A program made the translations under genes and the position numbers. Positions 14,630 to 23,467 of a stretch of DNA of 30,932 bases are shown piece by piece. The DNA is from Bacteroidia bacterium (GTDB taxonomy: Bacteria; Bacteroidota; Bacteroidia; JABEUT01), in the NCBI GenBank assembly GCA_013044305.1, contig JABEUT010000028.1, forward strand, positions 1 to 30,932, in the 5' to 3' direction. The stretch's first letter is position 1. Each line of letters opens with the position of its first letter. The notes below the pieces were generated by a model. It was not told the origin of the DNA. It was given only the letters and a program-made list of their open reading frames with translations, and did no database searches.

Positions 14630-16798
14630 ATGAAACATGATCTTAAGTTAGTTTTTGAACCGCAATCGGCAGCCGTGATTGGTGCATCAGAGCTTCCCGG
14701 TTCAATCGGCAATTCCATATTTTCAAACATACTCCATTCCGGGTTCAACGGGCCTGTTTACCCGGTAAACCCAAAATACAAAAGCGTGCTTAGCGTACGC
14801 GCATACAATAATATAACCGCCATACCCGATGCGGTAGACCTTGCCGTACTCTGTATTCCGGCGCCGGTGGTGGAAGACGTATTGCTGCAATGCGCACTTA
14901 AAAAGGTAAAAGGGGTGGTTATAATCACCGCCGGATTCAAAGAAGTAGGAGAAGAAGGCAAAAAGCTTGAAAACAGGCTTGTTGAAACCGCCATAAAGAA
15001 TGACATTGAAATAATAGGGCCAAATTGTCTGGGGATAGTGAACACAGCAAAAAATATAGGGCTGAATGCAAATTTCGCATTCGGCATGCCCAAAGCCGGG
15101 AACATTGCGCTTGTTTCGCAAAGCGGCGCAATAGGCATTGTAGCAATGGGGTACGCCCATCAGCACGACCTCGGCATCTCCAAATTTGCTTCCATAGGCA
15201 ACAAGGCGGTAATTGACGAAAGCGATGTACTCGAATATCTCATTGACGACGAGCTGACAAAAATAATAACCATGTATATTGAGGATATACAGGACCCGGA
15301 CCGGTTCCACGCCATGGCGCACAGGGCTGCACGCATGCAGAAACCGATAATTGTAATCAAGTCGGGTACATCGGCAAAGGGAGCCATTGCAGCTCATTCG
15401 CATACGGGCGCCCTGTCAAGCTCCGATGTGGCATACGATTCCCTTTTCGCCCAGTGCGGCGTAATACGGGTTGCTTCGCTTAATGAGGTTTTCGAATGCG
15501 CTAAAGGTTTTACAAGCATGAAAGTTCCGAAAGGCAACCGCATGACCGTGCTTACCAATGCAGGAGGAATAGGCATAATAGCAACCGATGCTGCCGAAAA
15601 ATACGGACTTGAAATGGCATCGCTCCGGGATGAAACAAAGGAGGCTCTTAAAAAAGTATTGCCGCCCACGGCAAGCCTTGGCAACCCTGTAGATTTAACC
15701 GGCGACAGCGACGAGGAAAGATTCATGAAGGCCCTGGCAATTGTTACAAAAGACCGGAATACCGACGCCCTGCTCATTTGCATAACTCCAACCGTTAAAA
15801 CCGATGTGAACAAGGCGGCAAAAATGCTTGTCGATTTTGCAAAAACGGTGCCCGCACTTACCATACTTACAAACATTGTATCATTTGAACCGGAACCTGC
15901 CTTTGAGGATATTTTGGAAAAAGGAAACATACCCAATTTCGATTTTCCGGAGATAAATGTAAGGGTGCTTGCAACCATGATGAAGTATTATAAATGGATA
16001 AAGCAGCCCGAAGGGAAGATTGAAAGGTATGCGGCAGATACCGGCAGGGTGAAGAAGATATTGAACAGGATAGGCGCCGAAGGCAGAAACCGACTAACCG
16101 AACCTGAATCGTACAGCGTACTGAAGGCATACGGCATCAATACAATTAAATATAAATTAGTGGAATCGGCAGCCGGAGCCATTGCTGCCGCCAATGAAAT
16201 TGGGTATCCGGTGGCGCTCAAGATTGTGTCATCCGACATTATCCACAAAACCGACGTGGGCGGGGTGAGTATCAATTTGCAAAACGATAGTCAGGTTAAA
16301 GCGGCCTTCGCCGAAATTAATGAAAACATAAAAACCAAATGCCGGGAATGCACCACAAGCGGCTTTGTAGTGGAAGAATTTTCCACTTCCAAAGGCATAG
16401 AAATTATTGCCGGAGTTAAAGCATTCAAAGGCTTTAACCACTTGATCATGTTCGGCCTGGGCGGTTCATTTGTTGAGATATTCAAAGATGTGTCATTCCG
16501 TTTGGCTCCGCTGGTAAGGGAAGACGCAATAAACATGATAGAGGAAATTAAAGGATACCGCATACTGAAAGGCTACCGCGGGCAGGCTTCGTACGATATC
16601 AGCTCTATTGCAGACTATCTGTTAAAACTTTCGCAGCTCGTAACCGATTTTCCCGAAATAAAAGAAATGGACCTGAACCCCATTAAGGTACTTGAGGACG
16701 GCAAGGGCCTTATTGCCCTCGATGCTAAAATAAGCATAGACACTGCCCTGGCAGAAAAGCCTGCAAAGGCTGCAGCGGCGCTCAAAGCCGCAAAGTAA
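14630..16798 (+). CDS. ADP-forming acetate/acyl-CoA synthetase (fused alpha-beta)
   Basis: The protein has 722 residues. An N-terminal CoA-binding Rossmann domain (FEPQSAAVIGASELPGSIGN, ~1-130) is followed by two succinyl-CoA-ligase-like domains; the segment AAHSHTGALSSSD contains His258, equivalent to the phosphohistidine of archaeal ACD enzymes. A C-terminal ATP-grasp domain follows (about 490-710; LKIVSSDIIHKTDVGGV, MFGLGGSFVEIFKDVSFRLAPL, EMDLNPIKV). Such enzymes interconvert acyl-CoA, ADP and phosphate with the free acid, CoA and ATP, giving ATP during fermentation or saving energy in acid activation. A protein-acetyltransferase domain, present in Pat-type relatives, is absent, so a metabolic role is favoured. 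The tail is Ala/Lys-rich (EKPAKAAAALKAAK). The substrate (acetate or a branched/aryl acid) cannot be decided. Its placement after Hsp20 and CBS genes fits an oxygen-limited metabolism. Confidence 0.92.
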   Translation: MKHDLKLVFEPQSAAVIGASELPGSIGNSIFSNILHSGFNGPVYPVNPKYKSVLSVRAYNNITAIPDAVDLAVLCIPAPVVEDVLLQCALKKVKGVVIITAGFKEVGEEGKKLENRLVETAIKNDIEIIGPNCLGIVNTAKNIGLNANFAFGMPKAGNIALVSQSGAIGIVAMGYAHQHDLGISKFASIGNKAVIDESDVLEYLIDDELTKIITMYIEDIQDPDRFHAMAHRAARMQKPIIVIKSGTSAKGAIAAHSHTGALSSSDVAYDSLFAQCGVIRVASLNEVFECAKGFTSMKVPKGNRMTVLTNAGGIGIIATDAAEKYGLEMASLRDETKEALKKVLPPTASLGNPVDLTGDSDEERFMKALAIVTKDRNTDALLICITPTVKTDVNKAAKMLVDFAKTVPALTILTNIVSFEPEPAFEDILEKGNIPNFDFPEINVRVLATMMKYYKWIKQPEGKIERYAADTGRVKKILNRIGAEGRNRLTEPESYSVLKAYGINTIKYKLVESAAGAIAAANEIGYPVALKIVSSDIIHKTDVGGVSINLQNDSQVKAAFAEINENIKTKCRECTTSGFVVEEFSTSKGIEIIAGVKAFKGFNHLIMFGLGGSFVEIFKDVSFRLAPLVREDAINMIEEIKGYRILKGYRGQASYDISSIADYLLKLSQLVTDFPEIKEMDLNPIKVLEDGKGLIALDAKISIDTALAEKPAKAAAALKAAK

Positions 16799-16805
16799 AA
16801 ATACC

Positions 16806-16849
16806 CGCACCTTTATCTGGTTTGCCACGGCGGGGAATAAACAGGTGCG
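16806..16849 (+). terminator. Possible stem-loop after the acyl-CoA synthetase gene
   Basis: CGCACCT (16806-16812) pairs with AGGTGCG (16843-16849) across a 30-nt loop. No T-run follows, so it is a weak terminator candidate lying directly before the promoter of the next gene. Confidence 0.25.
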
Positions 16850-16866
16850 ATATGCCGCTTAAATTG

Positions 16867-16874
16867 TATCTTTG
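16867..16874 (+). promoter_or_regulatory. -7 box TATCTTTG of the metal-peptide/TonB unit
   Basis: An exact TAnnTTTG match that ends 9 nt before the ATG at 16884, so the leader would be only a few bases long. No clear -33 element was seen, nor a recognisable Zur or Cue operator. Confidence 0.5.
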
Positions 16875-16883
16875 TCATTCTTT

Positions 16884-17204
16884 ATGTCTGCTTCCTTTAA
16901 AAAATACTGCTCATTATTCCTGTTAAGTATCTTCCTCTTCGCCACAGCGGAAAAGGGAGTTCACGACATACTGCATCTTGGCGATTCCCATTGCCATTCA
17001 CTTAGCGAGAAGCATTATCACAACCTTGAGCATCATTGTTATGTATGCGATTTTTGCTTTTCCTTTTTCGAAGGTGATTTTACCTCATTAAAAACACCTG
17101 CCGCCCCTAACCCGTTCCTAGTTCCGGTTATATTTACCGAAGGGCAATATGCGGCTATCCCTGCTGCCGCTTTCCTGAACAAAGGGCCGCCCGCTTTAGT
17201 CTGA
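16884..17204 (+). CDS. Small exported His/Cys-rich protein, putative metal binding
   Basis: A 106-residue protein. An N-terminal hydrophobic signal segment (about residues 8-22, ending FLFATAEKG) is followed by a dense metal-ligand region, residues 27-58: His27, 31, 36, 38, 44, 46, 50, 51 and Cys37, 52, 55, 58, including E-H-H-C-Y-V-C-D-F-C. The C-terminal part is Pro/Ala-rich without ligands. I do not recognise the exact family; small His/Cys exported proteins beside metal TonB receptors are known in other bacteria (for example DUF2946 next to copper receptors). It lies 99 nt upstream of the ZnuD-like receptor and is probably cotranscribed. Inferred role: zinc or copper binding in the periplasm or on the surface. 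The ATG at 16884 is preferred over an in-frame TTG inside the -7 box. Confidence 0.7.
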   Translation: MSASFKKYCSLFLLSIFLFATAEKGVHDILHLGDSHCHSLSEKHYHNLEHHCYVCDFCFSFFEGDFTSLKTPAAPNPFLVPVIFTEGQYAAIPAAAFLNKGPPALV

Positions 17205-17303
17205 TCTTATCCGCATCCTACCCTTTTTGGGGATTCCTGCTTCTGTCTTTCAGAGGTTTTAGGAGATGTTTATTAAATCACAGATATTTTTTCACCATCT
17301 TTT

Positions 17304-19889
17304 ATGAAAAAGCTATTTACCATAATATTGATTGTACTCATATACTTTCCGGCCGGGGCGCAAACACTAAAGGGGGTGATAAGCGACTCATCAAACCGCC
17401 AAACGGTTCCGGGCGCAATAATTTTTATACCGCAGCTTAAATTACAGGCAACATCGGATATAAACGGGAACTACAAAATACCGCACCTACCCAAAGGCAC
17501 CTGGCAGGTTCAGGTGCAGATGCTTGGATATGCCACCATAACAAATCAGATAAAAATTAAAGAAAGCGATGTGGTTAAAAACTTCATTCTGTCGCCGTCC
17601 GCCTCTTCCGAGAAAGAAGTGGTGATAACGGCACTCGGCAACCTTACAAACACCAAGCGCTCACCGGTACCTGTTACCCTGGTTACACATCAGGCGCTGC
17701 TGGAACAGGCTTCCACCAACGTGGTTGACGCCATTGCCAGAGAACCGGGCGTGAACCAGATAACCACCGGCCCCGGCATTTCCAAACCGGAGATCAACGG
17801 ACTGGGGTACAACCGCGTGCTTACATTGTTCGACGGCGAAAGGCAGGAAGACTTCCAGTGGGGCGACGAACACGGGATACTTATAGACCCCTATGCCGTT
17901 TACGACGCAGAGATCATAAGGGGACCGGCATCGCTACAATATGGCAATTATGCAGTTGCGGGCGTTGTCAGCTTCAAGTCGAAACCATTTCCCTACGACG
18001 GCACCACACAGGGCAGTGTGCTGTCGGAATACCAGACCAATAGCGGCATGATAGGAAACTCGCTGGATGTGGGCGGCAACCACCATGGCTTTGTTTGGGA
18101 TCTTAGGGCAAGCGAAGAAGCAGCCCACTGTTACAGCAATCCGGCAGACGGATACGTTTGGGGCACCGCCTGGAACCAGGAAAATGTAAGGCTTACCCTC
18201 GGATTGAACAGGAACTGGGGCTACAGCCGATTATCGTTCAGCCTGCTGCACCGCGAGGCAGAGATACCCGACGGCAACCGCGACAGCGCCACAAGGCAAT
18301 TTGAATTTGACGTGCCGCAGGCTTTAGCTTCCGGTGGCAATCCTCAATATTATACGGCTGCTAATGCCCCTTCGCCCTCCTTAATCGGGCAGCTAATACC
18401 CGGCACCGGGCAGGTGTACCCCACCACGGCCAATTACCTATCGTACAACGCACGGCTTGCATCTGTATATGAAATTATGGATCATGTATCAACCTGGTGG
18501 CAGAACAATATAAATGCCGGCAAGGGCAATATAGAAGCCGACCTAGGCTATACACAAAGCCAAAGGCAGGAAATAGATACCGGAACCATACCCGAGGAAG
18601 GCATGACGGTGCACGACCTGCCCTATTCGCTTAAATACAGCATAGCGGGCGACAGCACCGGGCTTAAATTTACTACCGGGATAAACGGCATGTACGAGTG
18701 GAACACGAATTCAGCGGAACCGCCTTCGCCCTATACAGGCATTTTTGAAATTCCGAACTACACCGACTTCGACGCCGGAGGCTACGCCATTCTGCAAAAA
18801 GACTGGAAGAACCTTACCCTAAGCGGCGGATTGCGCTACGACTTCAGGTATATGGCCGGTCAGCCTATGTATCTGGCATACGACAATACCGGGAGCCAGG
18901 AAATAGTACCTGCCAGTGCGCAGGGAGTGGGACCTGTTTATACCCAGTTTCCCGCCCTGAACCGAACCTTTAACGGAACCTCGGCAAGCATAGGCGGCAG
19001 CTACCAGCTACCTTATAAAAATTATATAAAACTCAACTTTGCGAAAAGCTACCGCGCCCCTTCCATTCTCGAATTGGCCAGCAACGAAGCCGATCCGGCA
19101 CAAATGTACAAGCAGGGCGACCCTAACCTGAAAGGCGAACAAGGGTACGAAGCCGATGCGGGCTACGGCTATCGCGGAGCCGATTTCGATTTCGAAGCCG
19201 ATTGTTTTTATAATTTCATCAACAATTTCATTTTTGCCACGCGCATTCCGAGTTTGTCCGGCGGCGACTCCCTTCACTTCGGCATACCCGTCTACAAGTT
19301 CGGTTCATCGAATACCGCCATTCTCGATGGCATATCGGCATACCTCAATATCCATCCCAAAGAAGCGGCCTGGTTTGAGTTGCGTAACGGGTTTACCTTA
19401 ATTTACAGCTACCTCCCTCATCAAACCGATTCTACCGATCACATACCATTTACTCCGGCGCCACGCCTTACCTCCGATGTTAAAATAATGCTTGTCAGGC
19501 ATCAGCATCATTTATTTAAGGATACATATATTGAGTTCGGGCTGGAAAAAGACTGGGGGCAGAATAACATTTACAGCGCCTTATGGAACGAGTTACCATC
19601 GCTGCCCTACGTATTGTTTAACGGAGGCATTGGCACCAAATTAGTGAATCCGAAAAATGGCAGGGTACTTTGTTCCTTTTATATCAACTGCACCAATCTG
19701 ACAAATGCAACCTACATGGCCCACACCTCGCGCGAACAATATTTCTGGACTTACAACGGCGCGTATGCAGGCAAAACCAATTACGGTAAAACCCCCGCAG
19801 TGGTTACCAACCCTGCCGAAGGTATATATGACATGGGCAGGAACATTGGGTTTAAACTGATAATACCTTTTGGCGGGCAAAATATGTAG
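17304..19889 (+). CDS. TonB-dependent outer-membrane receptor, ZnuD-like (metal uptake)
   Basis: An 861-residue receptor. Signal peptide 1-19 (FPAGA-Q), a carboxypeptidase-regulatory-like beta-sandwich at ~21-95 (GVISDSSNRQTVPGA, NGNYKIPHLPKG), a plug domain at ~115-225, then a 22-strand-type barrel ending in GFKLIIPFGG. The plug holds R-V-L-T-L-F-D-G-E-R and QWGDEHG (185-191). The Q-W-G-D-E-H-G motif is typical of ZnuD and related receptors for zinc or other metals, rather than siderophore or SusC sugar receptors. Extra histidines occur in predicted loops (GGNHHGF, EEAAHCY, RHQHHLF). No SusD partner is present. With the His/Cys-rich peptide upstream, zinc or copper import is the best inference; the metal is undecided. 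Confidence 0.88.
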   Translation: MKKLFTIILIVLIYFPAGAQTLKGVISDSSNRQTVPGAIIFIPQLKLQATSDINGNYKIPHLPKGTWQVQVQMLGYATITNQIKIKESDVVKNFILSPSASSEKEVVITALGNLTNTKRSPVPVTLVTHQALLEQASTNVVDAIAREPGVNQITTGPGISKPEINGLGYNRVLTLFDGERQEDFQWGDEHGILIDPYAVYDAEIIRGPASLQYGNYAVAGVVSFKSKPFPYDGTTQGSVLSEYQTNSGMIGNSLDVGGNHHGFVWDLRASEEAAHCYSNPADGYVWGTAWNQENVRLTLGLNRNWGYSRLSFSLLHREAEIPDGNRDSATRQFEFDVPQALASGGNPQYYTAANAPSPSLIGQLIPGTGQVYPTTANYLSYNARLASVYEIMDHVSTWWQNNINAGKGNIEADLGYTQSQRQEIDTGTIPEEGMTVHDLPYSLKYSIAGDSTGLKFTTGINGMYEWNTNSAEPPSPYTGIFEIPNYTDFDAGGYAILQKDWKNLTLSGGLRYDFRYMAGQPMYLAYDNTGSQEIVPASAQGVGPVYTQFPALNRTFNGTSASIGGSYQLPYKNYIKLNFAKSYRAPSILELASNEADPAQMYKQGDPNLKGEQGYEADAGYGYRGADFDFEADCFYNFINNFIFATRIPSLSGGDSLHFGIPVYKFGSSNTAILDGISAYLNIHPKEAAWFELRNGFTLIYSYLPHQTDSTDHIPFTPAPRLTSDVKIMLVRHQHHLFKDTYIEFGLEKDWGQNNIYSALWNELPSLPYVLFNGGIGTKLVNPKNGRVLCSFYINCTNLTNATYMAHTSREQYFWTYNGAYAGKTNYGKTPAVVTNPAEGIYDMGRNIGFKLIIPFGGQNM

Positions 19890-19941
19890 AACTCTGCTGC
19901 AAAAAGCCACTGCGTTATGAAAACAGCGTTTCTGAATTGTA

Positions 19942-20832
19942 TTATTGCCGCAGGGTAAGGTGAACGGGCAGCCAGATGGTCTCATCCTTTGGCTGCGGGG
20001 CTATATTGCCTCCGCCCCAGTCGTAATCGTCCATCATCATATCCATGGGCCCGTAACCGAAACCGCCGAAGCCGAAGCCGAACATGGGCATAAACCCTAT
20101 ACCGCCTTGCCTCTGCTGTCCGGGCTTATAATCTTTTGGTATAGAAGTAAAATTGAAAGTAATTCCTATCTTTTTTAATGTATCGGCAGGGTTTATATGA
20201 TTGCGGTAAAATGTGCTGAAGGGGAGCGTAATTTCATATACCAGTTCATTTGGTTCATCCCAGGTAATGCCTATATCTATGCCCGAATTGTCGTTGCGGA
20301 GGTCGAGGATGCCGTTGGCAACGGTTCGGAAACCGGTAACGTGAATCTTTTTGGCGCTCTCAAGAAAAATGGTTCTTATACTTGGTTTCTTTGAGGTGTC
20401 AGTTACTGTGTCGGCATGTGCACGGGTATCCGGGTAGTATCCTCCGGGAGCCCATCCGCCGCTTGTGCGCCGTTTGGGAATGTTTCTTCCGGTATTTACA
20501 TGCGGCAGCGGACAAAGTATACCAATAACTTTTTTCTTTTTGCCTGTGGTATCAAGCCAGATCTGCAACCCCCTTTCCACCAGCCCCTTAATAACCTCGC
20601 GGTCGGTAAATTCAAGGCACATGTTCAGGTTGCTGTTGTCGTTGGATATGCTGAAGCTGCATTTGCTTACCGGGTCGTAGTATTTCAGCGGATGCGGCCA
20701 CTCGTTCAGCTTGCCGTCGGCGGTAACAGGGGCCGTCTGCCAGGCTGCCTTGTAATATACCTTTGGCGAGCAGGCGCACATTAGTCCGACGGCGGCAATA
20801 ACTATAAAGCCCGATTTTTTTGGCAGCTTCAT
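19942..20832 (-). CDS. Lipoprotein with a CBM9-like domain and a Gly/Met-rich tail
   Basis: The protein has 296 residues. The lipoprotein signal ends in LMCAC, with Cys21 the likely lipidated residue. The segment from about residue 35 (APVTADGKLNEWP, then Y-D-P-V-S-K-C-S-F-S-I-S-N-D and LQIWLDTTGKK) resembles the CBM9/DOMON-like beta-sandwich found in Bacteroidota surface lipoproteins. Near the C-terminus is a low-complexity stretch rich in Gly, Phe and Met (FMPMFGFGFGGFGYGPMDMM, then an Asp-rich D-D-Y-D-W). The ligand is unknown. It has its own -7 box at 20858-20865 and converges with the TonB receptor 52 nt away, with no hairpin seen between them. Confidence 0.7.
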   Translation of the reverse strand: MKLPKKSGFIVIAAVGLMCACSPKVYYKAAWQTAPVTADGKLNEWPHPLKYYDPVSKCSFSISNDNSNLNMCLEFTDREVIKGLVERGLQIWLDTTGKKKKVIGILCPLPHVNTGRNIPKRRTSGGWAPGGYYPDTRAHADTVTDTSKKPSIRTIFLESAKKIHVTGFRTVANGILDLRNDNSGIDIGITWDEPNELVYEITLPFSTFYRNHINPADTLKKIGITFNFTSIPKDYKPGQQRQGGIGFMPMFGFGFGGFGYGPMDMMMDDYDWGGGNIAPQPKDETIWLPVHLTLRQ

Positions 20833-20857
20833 CCTTTGGTTTCTTAATTAATCACTG

Positions 20858-20865
20858 CAAAATTA
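20858..20865 (-). promoter_or_regulatory. -7 box TAATTTTG for the CBM9-like lipoprotein
   Basis: An exact TAnnTTTG on the minus strand, 25 nt upstream of the start codon at 20832. Confidence 0.45.
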
Positions 20866-20925
20866 GGAATATTGTGTGAGTACGCGGAAAGCGCGATATT
20901 CAAGAATTAATGATGCAGTTTCTTT

Positions 20926-21480
20926 TCAGCGGAATATCACGGAATATGCCGCGGTGAACCCGAGGGCGTGCGAGGCTGCAATAATAAGGGCATCGAGCAG
21001 GTATTTCCTGAATGGCGGTTTTCGGGTTTGGTTGCACGAACGGTTTATGTAATAGGTAATGGTTCCGAAATCAATAAAATTGCGGGCGGTGCGCAGGGCA
21101 TGGTAGGCATCAGTTGTAAAAACGAACGCGGTGGTGCTGCCCGGAAATTTCGGACCCAGGGCCGCGTTATGGTCCTTGTACTTGTTTGTCCAGCTTACCG
21201 CCGGATTCCAGAACTGGTCATTGGCTTTGGGAAACACAAGTTTAAAGCCATTGTAATAATGGTAGTTAATGGTTTCAATAGTGCCGTCGAGCAGGCCGGA
21301 TACAAACATGGAAGAACAGGGCAGTATATACGGCTTGATGATGTGAAGAAACCGCGAGGTATCCCTGGCGGGAGTCTGTGCTTTAGCAGAATGCAATGCC
21401 GATAACATGATTAAAAGCAAATAGCTTTTTAATACTGCTTTGATAATGCAAACGCGTGCATTGGGTTTTATGAAGTTCAT
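20926..21480 (-). CDS. Conserved Bacteroidota envelope protein, unknown function
   Basis: The protein has 184 residues. An N-terminal basic then hydrophobic stretch (KSYLLLIMLSALHSAKAQ) is a likely signal peptide. The core contains N-P-A-V-S-W-T-N-K-Y-K-D and LGPKFPGSTTAFVFTTDAYHALRTARN, a motif I associate with a small conserved membrane-associated family of Bacteroidota with no known function. A C-terminal hydrophobic helix (LLDALIIAASHALGFTAAYSVIF) suggests membrane anchoring. Histidines in the core (N-Y-H-Y, D-A-Y-H) could be functional but this is not shown. The gene has no clear operon partner; 93 nt separate its stop from the next start downstream on the same strand. Confidence 0.65.
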   Translation of the reverse strand: MNFIKPNARVCIIKAVLKSYLLLIMLSALHSAKAQTPARDTSRFLHIIKPYILPCSSMFVSGLLDGTIETINYHYYNGFKLVFPKANDQFWNPAVSWTNKYKDHNAALGPKFPGSTTAFVFTTDAYHALRTARNFIDFGTITYYINRSCNQTRKPPFRKYLLDALIIAASHALGFTAAYSVIFR

Positions 21481-21697
21481 GATTTGCTGTTTTTTTTAAT
21501 CAGAATTGGGATACAAGGTAAATTGCAGGCCGAAGGCATCCTCTAAATTACAGAATTTCAGCTTCCGTAGTTCACCAGTCACCTGCTTAATCAATATGTA
21601 AACCTTTAATAGCGTATGCATACTTCTACGCCGGAACCAGAACAGTAACCGCCCGGTTTCGTGTTATGCAGGGTTTCGCCGCAAGTAAATTAAATCT

Positions 21698-23404
21698 TTA
21701 CAATACCACTCCTATAACAAGCGATAAGGAATTGCGCCTGCATGTGCCGGGTACGTTTGCATAACTGGATCCTGAAGTCCCCTGTACAATGTTATCGGGA
21801 ATTTGATAATATACCTTCATGGAGTTAATAAAGCGGTAATCAATTGCAAGATAAAACGCCTTAAGCTTGAAGGCTATGCCGAGCGACTGGAAGAATGCGA
21901 CATTCCTCTGGTAAGTTAAATTGGCCTGGGTGCCAAGCAGTGAATCTACTGCGCCGTTTTGAATGGAATAGCCGGGTATGGTAAGGTTGATGCCGGGACC
22001 GTAATAAGCGGTGATGCCGATGTTGCTTGTAAACAAATAGGTATAACTGAAACCGAATGAGGCATAAAATTCAGGTTCCACCACCCCTCCGCTCTCACCC
22101 ATGTTCACCGTTGCAGGGTTTGTAATTGAGGCAGGGCGCACGGGAGCCGAGCTGTTTGTCCAGTCTGCCATAGCTGCACCAGGTTCAAAGTTGAAGAAGT
22201 AACCCACCAGGTTGTTGCGTTGTTTCAGGAATGTGGGTTTGACAATCCTTAGGCAGGCGCGGTACTCCTGCGAGGAAACGGCACCCATCGTCCTCGGCAA
22301 AAATTCTGAAGGCATGCCGCTGTTGCCAATGGAGTAATTGTTGTTGCCCGACAACCCGTATTCAAACCCGAGAAGCATATAGGCTTTGGAATTCATAAAA
22401 TCGGTTTTGCCGGCCATATTGTTTGCCTTTTTTATCTGCCTTGGTGTCGGCAAAGGGAGCGGTTTATAGAGCGAAGCGGTTGAAAAACCGGGTTTGTGTT
22501 CGGGTGGCGACAGCCCGGGTATATTTAACCCCGGCACAACCTGCGCCACATAATACATGGCATCTATTCCGCCTATGAGCCCTATATCGGTTTTTTCGAA
22601 GGCGGCTGTTGCCATTCCTATTACTTTATCGGAGGGGCCAAAAACAGGACCGCCGCTGTTGCCGCTGTTTATTTTAGCATCTGTTTTAATGTATCCGTAA
22701 GTTTCATTATACTTAAAGTCGTAGCCGCTGTGCTTGCCCAGGAGCAAGGTACTCAAGTCCCGCAGCATCTCCTCGTAGGTGCCGTTATATTGCGCCGGGA
22801 ACCCGATGAGGCATAGATCCTGACCTTGACTGATACTATCGGAATTGCCAATGGGCACAGGGTGAAAAGATTCCGTTACGGGCTTGCCTTGCAGGTCAGA
22901 ATTGATTTTTAGTATGGCGCCGTCGAAATGCATGGTATCCAGAGCCACCACCTGTGCATGATACAACTTAAAGCTGTCGCCCCTGCTATTGGTGTAAACC
23001 TGCACGATAATAGCAGGGCGCCCCGTATAGGTTATTTTATGTATATCGGGATTTGATAGCACGTCAGGGGTGTATTTATCAAATCCTTCATCGTATTTCT
23101 TGGTATCGGGGTTGTAGGTGGTGTAACGGTAAAAGCCGTGGTAGCAAAAATCTATTACATGGCGGTTGGTGAAAATATATCCGTCGGGGCTTACAAAAAA
23201 GCCGGAGCCTCTGGCAAGGTAGGCTTTGGCCGGATTTGTTTTTGCCATTGCCGAATCATACAGCAGTATTTTAACAATGCTGTTGTAGTACTTTGATGAA
23301 ATCTCGACCGGGTTTATGCTGCCCTGCACGTTTTGCGATAAGGCCAAACGGGGAGCCATAAAGAGCAATACAATAAGACCGTGGAACGTAATTTTTCGTT
23401 TCAT
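21698..23404 (-). CDS. Trypsin-like serine protease fused to a predicted outer-membrane beta-barrel
   Basis: The protein has 568 residues. A signal peptide (VLLFMAPRLALSQ) precedes an S1/HtrA-like protease domain, about 30-290, with the triad visible: His82 (TNRHVI), Asp161 (HFDGAILKI) and Ser250 (GNSGGPVFG). No PDZ domain follows. After a linker (about 295-345, Pro-rich) the last ~220 residues are alternating aromatic strands typical of a barrel (YMLLGFEYG, VGYFFNFEPG, YASFGFSYTYLF, IGITAYYGPGINLTI, AFYLAIDYRF) ending LSLVIGVVL. This suggests an enzyme displayed or held at the outer membrane. The protease side (periplasmic or surface) cannot be told from the sequence. Substrate unknown. The upstream element TACGTTGT is a poor promoter match. 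Confidence 0.8.
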   Translation of the reverse strand: MKRKITFHGLIVLLFMAPRLALSQNVQGSINPVEISSKYYNSIVKILLYDSAMAKTNPAKAYLARGSGFFVSPDGYIFTNRHVIDFCYHGFYRYTTYNPDTKKYDEGFDKYTPDVLSNPDIHKITYTGRPAIIVQVYTNSRGDSFKLYHAQVVALDTMHFDGAILKINSDLQGKPVTESFHPVPIGNSDSISQGQDLCLIGFPAQYNGTYEEMLRDLSTLLLGKHSGYDFKYNETYGYIKTDAKINSGNSGGPVFGPSDKVIGMATAAFEKTDIGLIGGIDAMYYVAQVVPGLNIPGLSPPEHKPGFSTASLYKPLPLPTPRQIKKANNMAGKTDFMNSKAYMLLGFEYGLSGNNNYSIGNSGMPSEFLPRTMGAVSSQEYRACLRIVKPTFLKQRNNLVGYFFNFEPGAAMADWTNSSAPVRPASITNPATVNMGESGGVVEPEFYASFGFSYTYLFTSNIGITAYYGPGINLTIPGYSIQNGAVDSLLGTQANLTYQRNVAFFQSLGIAFKLKAFYLAIDYRFINSMKVYYQIPDNIVQGTSGSSYANVPGTCRRNSLSLVIGVVL

Positions 23405-23467
23405 GGAAACAACGTACTTTTATGAACAGGATTGAGGCCTGTTCACGGGTTTATTAAAAATTACCGC

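Noticed and set aside
21614..21623. Perfect 10-bp palindrome GTATGCATAC in the gap between two minus-strand genes
   Set aside because: It is single, short, has no second copy or promoter context, and is expected by chance in a window this size.
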